This document shows, piece by piece, positions 52,527 to 61,874 of a stretch of 64,000 nucleotides of DNA (positions are counted from its first letter, which is position 1; each line of letters begins with the position of its first letter). This DNA is from Micromonospora sp. WMMD1082 (GTDB lineage Bacteria > Actinomycetota > Actinomycetes > Mycobacteriales > Micromonosporaceae): contig NZ_JARUBM010000002.1 in NCBI RefSeq assembly GCF_029626175.1, forward strand, positions 1,488,001 through 1,552,000, given 5' to 3'. The notes beneath the pieces were generated by a model. That model made no database searches and was not told the origin of the DNA. It was given only the letters and a program-made list of their open reading frames with translations. The translations under genes and the position numbers were made by a program.

Positions 52527-53318
52527 ATGACTGAACAGCCCGGGAAACCAATGCTGCCACCCGCCACTGATGATCCCAAAGAGGCTAGCACGCACCTCAT
52601 CGAGCACGGCGTCTGCCGGCTCGAAGGCGCACTGCCCTCGGCAGACCTGGACGTTCTCCGTCGTGAACTGCGAGTGGCGGCGACGGCGGACGCGAAAGCC
52701 GAGCGGTCCTACCTCTACGGTGCAGGCAGCAACCAACGGATCTGGACGTTGTTCAACCGTGGCGAATGCTTCCTGGAACTTCTCGAAAACGGCGCGACGC
52801 TGGAGGCGGTCCATGCGGTACTCGGCCGGGATGCGCTCGTCTCCAACTTGAGCGCGAATATCACAGGCCCGGGCGGGGCGGCCATGGCTCCGCACTGGGA
52901 TCAAGACTGGGCCGAACGTCCCTGGCCTCATGCCTTCGTCGCACACGTCATCTGGATGATCGACGACTTCACGGTGGAGAACGGCGCGACGCTCGTCGCG
53001 CCAGGCAGCCATCTCATGGATACGCCGCCACAGGGTGACTGCATGGTGCCCGCTACGGGATCAGCCGGCACCGCAATGATCATCGACGGCCGCGTCTGGC
53101 ACGGCACGGGGGCGAACGTCACCGCCGATGAGCACCGCACCGGAGTCCTCGCCTACTACTGCCGTCCGTATATCCGGCAGCAGGAGAACATGGCATTGAG
53201 CTTGTCACCAGAGATACGCGCCAGTCTCTCTCCCGCGCGCCGCAAGCTCCTCGGGCTGGAATTCTGGGAATACCTCAACATGGTTGGCGGCCCGCCGCAA
53301 GAACTATCGCGGTTCTGA
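52527..53318 (+). CDS. Phytanoyl-CoA dioxygenase family oxygenase 1
   Basis: 263 residues. The iron-binding triad is intact: H123-W-D125 (PHWDQDW) and H192 (RVWHGTG), with R204 to bind 2-oxoglutarate (EHRTGVLAYY). GATLVAPGSHL is also typical. It should hydroxylate, or otherwise oxidise, a small substrate or sugar unit using Fe(II) and 2-oxoglutarate. It is the first gene of a nine-gene operon; PIG-L follows after 5 bases. Confidence 0.88.
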   Translation: MTEQPGKPMLPPATDDPKEASTHLIEHGVCRLEGALPSADLDVLRRELRVAATADAKAERSYLYGAGSNQRIWTLFNRGECFLELLENGATLEAVHAVLGRDALVSNLSANITGPGGAAMAPHWDQDWAERPWPHAFVAHVIWMIDDFTVENGATLVAPGSHLMDTPPQGDCMVPATGSAGTAMIIDGRVWHGTGANVTADEHRTGVLAYYCRPYIRQQENMALSLSPEIRASLSPARRKLLGLEFWEYLNMVGGPPQELSRF

Positions 53319-53323
53319 ACGGC

Positions 53324-54097
53324 ATGTCGTCCGTCCTCTCCTTGCGGCGAGGAGCGACCGTCATGGTCCTCTCACCGCATCTCGACGACGCGGTGCTGTC
53401 CTGCGGAGCCCTGATAGCGGCTCTGGACTCGGTCATCGTGACCACCGTATTCAACGGGCGGCCGGTCCCACCGATAACTGAGTCGGCCGCACGGTTCCAC
53501 GCGCGGTGCGGCCATACCGACAACAACGCCATGACGGAGCGGGAGAAGGAGGACGACCGAGCACTGAGTCTCGTCGGTGCTAGCAAGACGCGCCTCGGAC
53601 TGCCCGAGGCACTGTACCGCAAGGACCAGTACGGCGCTCCGCTGTACGACTCGGACACCGCGATCTTTGTCGACAGCATCTCCGAATCCGGCCAGGAACT
53701 GACCATGGTCCTAGACGCCGTCCACAAGTGCGTCGAGGCGGCAGATCCCGATCTGGTGCTTGCGCCGCTCGGCATCGGCGGCCATGTCGACCACCTGCTG
53801 GTGTCTATGGCGGCCCGGCGGCTCGACCGGCGCGTCCTTTACTACGAGGACGTTCCTTACGTTCTGTACGACCGGTGCAAGGGCTGGGAAGACGACTTTC
53901 AGGGTCAGCACGCCTACCTGTATCCAAGTACGTCGGACTCCTGGTCAGCCAAAACCAGGGCCATCGAAGAGTACGCATCGCAGCAGCAGGTGCTTTGGTA
54001 CGAGCCTGACGCATGGCGGGAACAACTTGGCGCATACGCCCGCTCGATCGGCTGCGGCCACTATGCGGAGAGGCTTTGGAGCCTTGATGGCCAATGA
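53324..54097 (+). CDS. PIG-L family N-acetyl sugar deacetylase
   Basis: 257 residues. The zinc motif SPHLDDAVLSCG (H19, D21, D22) and the second ligand loop GIGGHVDHLL (H154, H157) are complete. Relatives deacetylate N-acetylglucosaminyl compounds in mycothiol, aminoglycoside and glycopeptide pathways. An N-acetyl sugar made by a cluster glycosyltransferase is the likely substrate (inference). It ends 11 bases inside the next gene. Confidence 0.9.
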   Translation: MSSVLSLRRGATVMVLSPHLDDAVLSCGALIAALDSVIVTTVFNGRPVPPITESAARFHARCGHTDNNAMTEREKEDDRALSLVGASKTRLGLPEALYRKDQYGAPLYDSDTAIFVDSISESGQELTMVLDAVHKCVEAADPDLVLAPLGIGGHVDHLLVSMAARRLDRRVLYYEDVPYVLYDRCKGWEDDFQGQHAYLYPSTSDSWSAKTRAIEEYASQQQVLWYEPDAWREQLGAYARSIGCGHYAERLWSLDGQ

Positions 54098-55262
54098 ACC
54101 CCTTCGGATCACCCACCTGATCCGAGCGAAGCCTCCTGGCGAAGTCGGTGGCGCCGACGCTCACCTCCTGGATCTGGCGTCGGCGCAAGCTACGGCCGGC
54201 CACGGTGTTCGCGTGGTCTTTCTGGGTCCGGCTCACCTCAGCATGGCGCTACGCGACCGTGGAGTACCGGTGATCGACATCCACTCCATGTCGATGATCG
54301 CGTGGCTACGCGCCACCTGGACCGCGGTGCGCGCCGACCCGCCCGACGTGGTGCATTCGCATGGCTACCGCGCTGACTTTGTGGCCGTGGCCCTGCGGCT
54401 TCTCCGGCCCTCATCGGCGCGGTGGACCCTGGCCATGACCGTCCACGGCTTCATCCGGACGCCCCACAGCCTACGGGTGATGAGCCGGCTGAATGAACAC
54501 GCACTGCGGTACGCCGACGTCGTGATCGCGGTCAGCTCGCCCGAGACTCAGCGCCTGACCGCAATGCTCCGGCGGAAGGTGAGCTTCATACCCAACGGAG
54601 TTGCACACACCGAGCTCCTTCCTCGCCACGAGGCGCGTCGACGGCTCGGTGCCAACCCTGCGCGACGGGCCGTCGCGTTCGTCGGACGCTTGTCCCCCGA
54701 GAAGCGCCCCGACCTTTTCGTCGCTATGGCGGCCCTCGTCGCCCGGGACCGGCCGGAGGCTGAGTTCATCGTTGTCGGCAGCGGAGACCGGTATGACCAA
54801 ACCGTGCGGCTGGCCGCGGCCGTTCCGAATGTGCCTATCTCCTTCACCGGGCTGGTGCCCGACGTCGCATCCCTTATGAAGTGTTTTGACGTGCTCGTGT
54901 GCCCGTCCGACACGGAAGGAACTCCGAGAGTCGTGATCGAAGCCATGTCTGCCGGCGTGCCCGTCGTCGCTTCCCGAGTGGGTGGGTTACCGGACCTCAT
55001 CGTCGATGGGAGGACGGGGTTCCTCGTCCCGCCGGATTCCGCAGCGGCCCTCGCCGAGCGGGTCAGCCGGCTACTCGGCGACGAGTCGCTCTCACGCGAG
55101 ATGAGCCATCGTGCGCGCACCCATGCGAAGCGGACGCTCTCCGTGGCGGCGATGGCAAGCCGTGTCACCACCGCCTACCGATCCGGTCGCGGTGACACCG
55201 CGCCAGAATCCAACGTTGGTGCAGCGGCCATGTCGGGCGACCCGGATGGGTGCCAGGCATGA
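54087..55262 (+). CDS. Glycosyltransferase family 4
   Basis: 391 residues of the GT-B fold. The acceptor half has PGEVGGADAHLLDLASAQAT and VVHSHGYRADF. The donor half has AFVGRLSPEKRPDLFVAMAA, FTGLVPDVASLMKCFDVLV and the E-x7-E region DTEGTPRVVIEAMSAGVPVV. It retains configuration at the sugar. GT4 followed by PIG-L is the MshA-MshB logic of N-acetylglucosamine transfer then deacetylation, here in reverse gene order. It overlaps both neighbours. Confidence 0.9.
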   Translation: MANEPLRITHLIRAKPPGEVGGADAHLLDLASAQATAGHGVRVVFLGPAHLSMALRDRGVPVIDIHSMSMIAWLRATWTAVRADPPDVVHSHGYRADFVAVALRLLRPSSARWTLAMTVHGFIRTPHSLRVMSRLNEHALRYADVVIAVSSPETQRLTAMLRRKVSFIPNGVAHTELLPRHEARRRLGANPARRAVAFVGRLSPEKRPDLFVAMAALVARDRPEAEFIVVGSGDRYDQTVRLAAAVPNVPISFTGLVPDVASLMKCFDVLVCPSDTEGTPRVVIEAMSAGVPVVASRVGGLPDLIVDGRTGFLVPPDSAAALAERVSRLLGDESLSREMSHRARTHAKRTLSVAAMASRVTTAYRSGRGDTAPESNVGAAAMSGDPDGCQA

Positions 55263-56155
55263 CCAATTACGCAGGCGCCATCCGGATCGGCTGGTTAGCG
55301 GAGCAGCGACTCCCCTGGGCGGATCTACTCGAAGTGACCCAACAGGTCGAACGCCTTGGTTTCGACAGCGTTTGGCTGTCCGACCACCTGACCGACGAGC
55401 GGGGCAGATGGTTCCTGGACCCGTGGACGGCCCTCGGCGCCGTGTTGAGCTGTGTTCCACGTATCGAAGCGGGGACGTTGGTGGCCTCCAGCAGTCTCCG
55501 TCCACCTCTGCTGACCGCCCAAATGGCGAGGACTCTTTCCGGCATCGGACCTGATCGCTTCGTGCTGGGGCTCGGAACCGGAGGTTCTCAGGAGGAGCAC
55601 GAACGCGCCGGTGTCGCGTTCGGCGACCTCGATCGGAGGGTGGCGGCGCTTCGGGAGACATGCATGCTTGTCCGGGACAGCGTAGCTACCAGCTCACCCT
55701 GGTCCAGCACCCGCGACGGAGCGGCAGTTGCGCACGCGCCCATTCCACTCCTTGTCGGGGGCGGCGGATCGGCCGTCCTGAGGGTCGCTGCTCAGTACGC
55801 CGATCGCTGGACTATTTGGGGCACCCCGCGGCACCTTGCGGAGAAGGGTGCGACGCTGTCCGCCTTCGCCCGTGACGCTGGCCGGCGCCCCGAAGATATT
55901 GCGAGGGGCGCGATAGTCATGATCCTGCCCCACCATCTACCGCTTCGTGAGCACTCGGAGCCTTGGCCGGCAGAGTTACGTGGCGGCGAGACAGAGATCC
56001 GCCGCCAGTTGGCTGAGTACGCGGCGGCGGGCGTCGGCGAGATCGTCGTATGCGACTTCGGAGTCCAGCCGGAGCATCGGCTAGCAGCACTGGAATGGTT
56101 CGCATCCGTCGTCGACAGCGACCGTCGGTTGGCTAGGCCGGGGGTCCCCTCGTGA
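55259..56155 (+). CDS. LLM-class flavin-dependent oxidoreductase
   Basis: 298 residues of the luciferase-like monooxygenase fold: LGFDSVWLSDHLTDERGRWF, TLVASSSLRPPLLTAQMART and PDRFVLGLGTGGSQEEHERA. It may use FMN or F420; F420 is common in actinobacteria. The ATG at 55259 overlaps the GT4 stop (ATGA). It likely oxidises or reduces a pathway intermediate. Confidence 0.85.
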   Translation: MTNYAGAIRIGWLAEQRLPWADLLEVTQQVERLGFDSVWLSDHLTDERGRWFLDPWTALGAVLSCVPRIEAGTLVASSSLRPPLLTAQMARTLSGIGPDRFVLGLGTGGSQEEHERAGVAFGDLDRRVAALRETCMLVRDSVATSSPWSSTRDGAAVAHAPIPLLVGGGGSAVLRVAAQYADRWTIWGTPRHLAEKGATLSAFARDAGRRPEDIARGAIVMILPHHLPLREHSEPWPAELRGGETEIRRQLAEYAAAGVGEIVVCDFGVQPEHRLAALEWFASVVDSDRRLARPGVPS

Positions 56156-57138
56156 CGCTGCCGGGCGCCCGATCGACGCAGGCCACCCCCCGTGCGGCCG
56201 TCGGCATATTCGCCCACAACGAGGAGGCAACGATCCGGTACGTGGTCGAGGGCTTCCTCGGACAGCGGATGCGCGCGGCGTCCTTGTGCGAGGTCGTCGT
56301 CGTCTGCTGCGGATGCACGGACGACACCGTCGACATGGTCAAGGATGTCGCCGCGAGCGACGCGCGGGTCCGCCTTTTGGTCCGGCCGCGCCGTGAAGGC
56401 AAGGTAGCGGCAATCAACGAGTTCCTAAGCGTCGTCGACGCCGATGTCCTGGTGCTCTCCAGCGGTGATGTAGTGCCAGCCGACGATGCTATTGATCGGC
56501 TGGTGTCCCCGTTGGCCGAGGACGGCCAATGCATGATGACGGGGCCGCGGGTCGTGATGGCCAAGACGTGGATCCCGCGCCGCATCGTCGACCACCTGCA
56601 CGATGTTCTGTGGGCTCTGCACCATGCCGTATCGCTACACAACCCCAAACTGGGTGAGATCGTCGCGATCCGGAGTGAGGTACTACAACGGCACCTGCCA
56701 CCTGGAATCCACTGCGACGAGGCGCTCATGGAATCTATCGTCGTTGACCAGGGCGGCAGCCTCGGGTACGTAGCTGATGCCCTGGTGTACAACTTCGCCC
56801 CGACCAACGTCCGGGAGCTATACCGGCAGCGTCGACGAGTTGCGGCTCAGCATGTCGCCCTGCGACGTCTGCGCGGATACCGCCCGTCGACCACCCAGCC
56901 ACGGCTCATCTTCTTGGCTCTTCGCAGCTTGCCGTTGCGGCGGTTTCCGCTGGTGCTTGTGCTCGCTGGGTTTGAGACAGCCGCCAGGATTCACGGCTAC
57001 CTCGATGCCCGCCGCGGGCGGTCCTATCAGTTATGGCGGATCGCCCGTCCGCCGTCACGGATGGACCACCTCGACGTGGGATCGGGCACGTACCGCAACG
57101 AGACATGCGCTCATGCCGACGATGAGAGGTGCGCATGA
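56152..57138 (+). CDS. Family 2-type glycosyltransferase with C-terminal hydrophobic part
   Basis: 328 residues from a GTG that overlaps the LLM stop (GTGA). VGIFAHNEEATIRYVVEGFL and VVVVCCGCTDDTVDMVKDVA are the nucleotide-binding start. VLVLSSGDVVPADDAIDRLV holds the metal site. A later LRRFPLVLVLAGFETAARIH stretch could bind the membrane. It should add a sugar, or act on a lipid carrier. It overlaps the epimerase gene by 4 bases. Confidence 0.82.
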   Translation: MTLPGARSTQATPRAAVGIFAHNEEATIRYVVEGFLGQRMRAASLCEVVVVCCGCTDDTVDMVKDVAASDARVRLLVRPRREGKVAAINEFLSVVDADVLVLSSGDVVPADDAIDRLVSPLAEDGQCMMTGPRVVMAKTWIPRRIVDHLHDVLWALHHAVSLHNPKLGEIVAIRSEVLQRHLPPGIHCDEALMESIVVDQGGSLGYVADALVYNFAPTNVRELYRQRRRVAAQHVALRRLRGYRPSTTQPRLIFLALRSLPLRRFPLVLVLAGFETAARIHGYLDARRGRSYQLWRIARPPSRMDHLDVGSGTYRNETCAHADDERCA

Positions 57139-58148
57139 ACGTGTGGATCACCGGAGGCGCCGGGTACATCGGGTCGACGATTGCCCACATGTGCCGCGCG
57201 TACGGCATCACCCCAGTCGTTATCGACGATCTGAGTTCCGGACACGCCGAGGTCACCGCGCACTTGCCGTTCTACCTCGGCGACTTCGCCGACCTGCAGC
57301 TGCTGCGGCGGATCGTCACCGATCATGGCCGGCCGCGAGTCGTAGTGCACGCGGCGGGCTTGATCTCCGCTGGTGCATCTATGACGGAGCCCATGGCGTA
57401 CTACCAAACCAACGTCACGAAGACGCTGCGGCTATGCGAATTCCTCATCGAGATAGGCTGCCCACGGCTGGTTGTCGAGTCCTCGGCAGCGGTATACGGC
57501 GACTGCACCGTACCGATCGTCGATGAGCAGGCCGCGGCGCGCCCCGTCTCGCCGTATGCCTACTCGAAGTACGCCCTCGAGCGCATGCTCTGCGATGTCG
57601 CGGCGGTTCACCAACTACAAGTCGTGTGCTTGCGCCTGTTCAATGTCGTTGGCTTCGGTGACGGTCTGCCGCGCCACAGGTCCTCCCGGGACGTCCTGTC
57701 TCAATTGCAGAACGCTGACAAGCACGGCGAGCCGTTCAAGATCTACGGCACCGACTGGCCCACCGTCGACGGGACCGCCCTACGTGACTTCGTGCATGTG
57801 GAAGACGTCGCCCGCGCCCACATGTCCCTGATCACCGCAGCGGATTGGCGGGTCCACGGCACCTTTGACGTTCTCAATCTCGCAACCGGCGTTGGCACAA
57901 CGGTCAGGCAGCTCCTCGGCCTGTATCAGTCTCTGCGCACCGCCCCAGTGCGGCTGGTTGAGGCCGGCCGGCGGCCCGGCGACATCGCCGGGTTCGTCGG
58001 CGATCCAGCACGCGCCCGCCGCCTTCTGGGGTGGTCACCGACGCTGGCGCTATCCGACGCGATGTCGCAACACCGCCGGGTTCAAAGCGGCGGCGATGCG
58101 GCTCACCTGCGGGCGTCCGTGGCATCAACAGTCGACTCGAAGAGGTAG
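57135..58148 (+). CDS. UDP-glucose 4-epimerase-like (GalE family)
   Basis: 337 residues. NAD-binding GGAGYIGS at 7-14, catalytic Ser pair ESSAAVYG (about 116-122) and Y141-x3-K145 (YAYSKY). GTALRDFVHVEDVARAH and NLATGVGTTVRQLL are GalE hallmarks. It probably makes the UDP-sugar donor for the cluster transferases; the exact sugar is unknown. The ATG at 57135 has GAGAGG upstream. Confidence 0.9.
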   Translation: MNVWITGGAGYIGSTIAHMCRAYGITPVVIDDLSSGHAEVTAHLPFYLGDFADLQLLRRIVTDHGRPRVVVHAAGLISAGASMTEPMAYYQTNVTKTLRLCEFLIEIGCPRLVVESSAAVYGDCTVPIVDEQAAARPVSPYAYSKYALERMLCDVAAVHQLQVVCLRLFNVVGFGDGLPRHRSSRDVLSQLQNADKHGEPFKIYGTDWPTVDGTALRDFVHVEDVARAHMSLITAADWRVHGTFDVLNLATGVGTTVRQLLGLYQSLRTAPVRLVEAGRRPGDIAGFVGDPARARRLLGWSPTLALSDAMSQHRRVQSGGDAAHLRASVASTVDSKR

Positions 58149-58159
58149 GAAGGACCCCC

Positions 58160-59011
58160 GTGCGGCTCCACATCTTTGGCATCGAGGTCAACGCCGTTAT
58201 GCAGTGCAATCTCGCGTGCGCGGGGTGCAGCCACGCGAGTCCGGTCGCGACGGCCTGGAGCGCCGATCCGCGGACGGTGCTACGCGACCTGACCGCAGTG
58301 GCGTCGGTCGCGGACGTCGACGAGGTACGCGTCGTCGGCGGCGAACCGCTACTCCACCCGTCCTTCACCGAAGTCCTGCGGGCTATCAAGAGCTCCGGCA
58401 TCGGCGGCACAGTGCGTGTCATCACAAATGGCACCCGCTTGCACCGCGTTGGGCTGGAGTGGGTCGAGCTCGTCGATGAGGTGTACGTGTCGGTCTATCC
58501 CGGTGCGGTCATCTCTGCCCACGCGGTGCGGGACCTTCGAGTCCGCGCTGGCGAGGCCGGAACGCGTGTGGCGGTCAATCGGTTCACCAACTTCCGTCCC
58601 GTAGTCCCGGTGAGACCGCTGACGCCGGACCAGGTCGCGGCGGTCTTCGAGACCTGCCAGGTCGCCCATTCGTGGAGTTGCCACACCATCCAGGAAGGCT
58701 ACGTCTATCTGTGTCCGATGACGGTGCCCGGGCCGTCTAGCCGGCAACCGCAGGCCAGCCGGTGCGCGATCGAACCGCTGGAGACCTTGGCCGAGCGCCT
58801 AGATGCGTTTCTCAATGCCACGACGCCGCTGCCCGAGTGCCGCTCGTGCCTCGGGACGGTTGGGCAGCCGACACCGCACCGGCAGGCCAACCGCAGGACC
58901 TGGCTGCCGCTGTCTCGGTCTGACATCGATTGGGAACACGTCGAGCGGGTCCGTGCGGACCCTTGGGCGGACAACGGCTGCGTTGACAACACTGTGCCGC
59001 TTGGCCTCTGA
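58160..59011 (+). CDS. Radical SAM enzyme
   Basis: 283 residues from a GTG with GGAAGG upstream. The cluster motif C16-NLA-C20-AG-C23 and VVGGEPLLHP are clear. The C-terminal third has further Cys (TCQVAHSWSCHTIQEGYVYL, then CPM, RCAI, CRSC) that may bind an extra Fe-S cluster like SPASM or twitch domains. It may perform a radical step on a sugar, amine or peptide, such as epimerisation or C-C formation. It lies 11 bases after the epimerase gene. Confidence 0.88.
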   Translation: MRLHIFGIEVNAVMQCNLACAGCSHASPVATAWSADPRTVLRDLTAVASVADVDEVRVVGGEPLLHPSFTEVLRAIKSSGIGGTVRVITNGTRLHRVGLEWVELVDEVYVSVYPGAVISAHAVRDLRVRAGEAGTRVAVNRFTNFRPVVPVRPLTPDQVAAVFETCQVAHSWSCHTIQEGYVYLCPMTVPGPSSRQPQASRCAIEPLETLAERLDAFLNATTPLPECRSCLGTVGQPTPHRQANRRTWLPLSRSDIDWEHVERVRADPWADNGCVDNTVPLGL

Positions 59012-59044
59012 CAACGCTCACCGTTGACCGACACGGAGGTTGGC

Positions 59045-60937
59045 ATGTACTTAGGCATCAACTACAACGGTATGCACGACAGCTCCGTCTGCCTGGTGGG
59101 CACTGACGGAATCGTGCGGTACGCCGTCAGCGAGGAACGCCTCTCGCGTGTCAAGCAGGATGGAAGATTCCCCAACCGTGCCTTAGCGAGCATCGACCTC
59201 CGGCAGATCCGGGCAATCGGTGTGCCGTACTTAGCGGCCAGCGGGCCTGCCGTCCCGAGCAACGAGGTCTTCCGGGACGTCATGGCGCCGCTACCCGGTT
59301 ACCAGGTTGGAGAGTTCCCCGCAGTGTGGCGTGACCGGCTGACCGCACTAGGCCGGCCGCTTGAGTTTTTCGACCACCACGACATGCACGCCTTTTCGGC
59401 CTACGTGCTTGCCGGGTACCCCGAAGCGATCGTTCTGACGTGTGATAACGGCGCGTACACGTGCCCGGTCACCGCCGCTGTGTTCCACGTCCGTGCCGGG
59501 GCGACCGAACGCCTCGCGGCTGCCGCTTACGGGGAACTGGACACGCTAGCCTCGCTGTACTCCGACGTCACCGCGCTACTCGGATTCACCCCTTGCAAGC
59601 ATGAGGGCAAGGTCACCGGCTTGGCCGCACACGGGATCTCGCGGCCAGACTGCCGCCGGGAGGTATGGCGGGTGCACCGGCAGATGCGCACGGAGCACCC
59701 CAGGGCGTATGGATGGATCGGCTTCTGCGACGAGGACGTCCCGCCATTCTATGAGCCCAACCTGCACCAGATCGCGCAATACCGAAGACAGCTTCCCTAC
59801 ACCGACGCCGACATCGCCCGAGCCGCACAGGACGTCTTGGAGGAAAAGGTCGTCACGATCGCCCGATGGATCAAGCAGCAATGTGGTGCAGACTTGCCAC
59901 TTCTGCTCTCTGGCGGCGTCTTTGCTAATGTCAAGGTCAACCTGGAGATCGCTCGCCTCGGATTCCGGGCTGTGTTCGTTTGCCCGCCGATGGGCGACGA
60001 GGGCCTGTCGATCGGGGCGGCCCGGGCGGTGTTTGACCGGTACGAAGGAGGAACTCGCGGTCGGAACTCCGTACCGTCGCGCCAAAGGCCGCGCCGAGAC
60101 ACCGTGGCTCTTGGGCCAGACCCATGTAGCGACGCGTCAACGGCTCTGGAGGAGATCGGCCTTGTGTACCACCGCCTCGGCCGCTCGGCTGCGAGCCGTG
60201 CACTGAGCGACGCCCTCGTCTCAGGGCAGTTGCTGGCGGTGGTCCGCGGCAGGCAGGAATTTGGACCACGGGCACTGGGCCTACGATCCGTCCTCGCCGG
60301 CGCCGGCGACGTGACGCTCAACGATCGGCTTAACGCAAAGCTGCGACGTACCGACTTCATGCCCTTCGCGCCGATCCTTCGGGCCGAGCGCTTCGCCGAT
60401 GTCTTCGACCTGGACGCGGTACCTACCGATGTCGAGGACTGTGCACGATTCATGACGATCTGCCTTCCGGTGCAGTCGTGGGTGGCAGAAAAGTGTCCGG
60501 CCGTGGTGCATGTTGACGGCACGGCCCGACCGCAAGTTCTCCGGCGTGAGGACGACCCATTCCTACATGACGTGCTCGGTAAGTACGAGGAGAGCACCGG
60601 CCTCCCCATGCTGGTGAACACTAGTTTTAACATTCACGACGAGCCTATGGTCTCAAGCGCAGCCGATGCCGTCGCGGCGTTCCTGCTGGCCGAACTCGAC
60701 CTCTTACTCCTCGACGACTGCCTGGTGAGGTTGGCGGAGAACTCCCAAGCCAAGAATCTGGCCCGGCTGCTCCGCCGGCAGGACGGCGCCGTCGCCAAAG
60801 CACGGCACGCCGCGCTCAACCGCAGCTTCGGCCGGCAGATCTTCGAAGGACCCGGCCGATTCAACGATTACGCACCGAGCACCGCTGATAGCTCCGCGCC
60901 GGCAACGCGCACCGCCCCGGCTGCGACTCCCGCATGA
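59045..60937 (+). CDS. O-carbamoyltransferase (NodU/CmcH family)
   Basis: 630 residues from the ATG at 59045, with GGAGG upstream; a TTG at 59024 is less likely. The N-terminal YrdC/Kae1-like half has YLGINYNGMHDSSVCLVG, the metal site HHDMHAFSAY (H111, H115) and LLLSGGVFANVKVN. The C-terminal half has RQEFGPRALGLRSVLA, FMPFAPIL and PMLVNTSFNIHDEPMV. It should add a carbamoyl group from carbamoyl phosphate and ATP to a hydroxyl. The C-terminal 60 residues are an extra low-complexity tail. Confidence 0.92.
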   Translation: MYLGINYNGMHDSSVCLVGTDGIVRYAVSEERLSRVKQDGRFPNRALASIDLRQIRAIGVPYLAASGPAVPSNEVFRDVMAPLPGYQVGEFPAVWRDRLTALGRPLEFFDHHDMHAFSAYVLAGYPEAIVLTCDNGAYTCPVTAAVFHVRAGATERLAAAAYGELDTLASLYSDVTALLGFTPCKHEGKVTGLAAHGISRPDCRREVWRVHRQMRTEHPRAYGWIGFCDEDVPPFYEPNLHQIAQYRRQLPYTDADIARAAQDVLEEKVVTIARWIKQQCGADLPLLLSGGVFANVKVNLEIARLGFRAVFVCPPMGDEGLSIGAARAVFDRYEGGTRGRNSVPSRQRPRRDTVALGPDPCSDASTALEEIGLVYHRLGRSAASRALSDALVSGQLLAVVRGRQEFGPRALGLRSVLAGAGDVTLNDRLNAKLRRTDFMPFAPILRAERFADVFDLDAVPTDVEDCARFMTICLPVQSWVAEKCPAVVHVDGTARPQVLRREDDPFLHDVLGKYEESTGLPMLVNTSFNIHDEPMVSSAADAVAAFLLAELDLLLLDDCLVRLAENSQAKNLARLLRRQDGAVAKARHAALNRSFGRQIFEGPGRFNDYAPSTADSSAPATRTAPAATPA

Positions 60938-60982
60938 TCTCTTGTTCCGCCCGTCGTCACCACTCACGATCGGAGACCACTC

Positions 60983-61861
60983 GTGCTGACCGCAGAACAG
61001 ATGGACACGTACCGAAGTCACGGCTGGCTCATTATCCCGGACTTCTTCTCGCCTGACCTGGAACAGATCGTCGCCGATCTCCTGCAGATCTTCCCAGCCC
61101 CACACGACTATTGGGCCGATCCGAGTCGGTATCCCGAGCTGCAAGGTGGGCAATTCGACTCGGTGCGAACTATTCCGACCGGTGTGCCGCTGCTGGACGG
61201 GTTGCCCTTCGACCACCGGGTACGGGACATCGCCGTGCAGGTGACCGAATCGAACGATCTTCGGCTCATGCGCGGGGGCTACCAATCAAAGTTCACTGCA
61301 GCCGCAGACTTTGAACAAATCCTCCACCTGGACTACACCAACCACACGCTGGTCGTCCTGCCGGACGAGGAACGCTCCGCCATGGTCGGCTTCTTCGCAT
61401 ACTTCACTGACGTCACCACCGACACCGGCCCGACCATGGCAGTGTCGCGGACGCACTGCGGTCAGTTACGCATCACGGACACACACCTCGAACGCGACCG
61501 ATGGCCTCAGATCTACGAACACGAGGAACCACTCTTGTGCAAGGCGGGATCCCTGCTCGTATACGACTACCGAACACTGCACCGCGGCAGTGCCCTGCAC
61601 GGACAGTCCGCAAATCGGCTGACGTTGAGCTTCGCGTACGGGGTGGCGGCACCCTGGCACGGTTTCTACTCCTGGCCGAACCGAGCGGACGAGCCGGCCG
61701 TCCGGCAACTCATCGCCGCTCTCACACCGGACGAGCGGGTTCTGCTCGGCTTTCCGGCGGTCGGGAACCCGTACTGGACGCCCGCGACCATTGAGGCGGT
61801 CGGCCGGCGCTATCCAGGGTTCGATGGCACGCCGTACCGGCAGGCCCTTGGCGCGAGCTGA
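60983..61861 (+). CDS. Phytanoyl-CoA dioxygenase family oxygenase 2
   Basis: 292 residues from a GTG with GGAGA upstream. H115-L-D117 (ILHLDYTNH) and H200 (RTLHRG) form the iron site, and NRLTLSFAYG provides the 2-oxoglutarate arginine (about 212). It has an ordinary PhyH length and is likely active. It is the last gene of the plus-strand operon, 45 bases after the carbamoyltransferase, and is convergent with the next glycosyltransferase. Confidence 0.87.
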   Translation: MLTAEQMDTYRSHGWLIIPDFFSPDLEQIVADLLQIFPAPHDYWADPSRYPELQGGQFDSVRTIPTGVPLLDGLPFDHRVRDIAVQVTESNDLRLMRGGYQSKFTAAADFEQILHLDYTNHTLVVLPDEERSAMVGFFAYFTDVTTDTGPTMAVSRTHCGQLRITDTHLERDRWPQIYEHEEPLLCKAGSLLVYDYRTLHRGSALHGQSANRLTLSFAYGVAAPWHGFYSWPNRADEPAVRQLIAALTPDERVLLGFPAVGNPYWTPATIEAVGRRYPGFDGTPYRQALGAS

Positions 61862-61874
61862 CAGCACCATGGGG

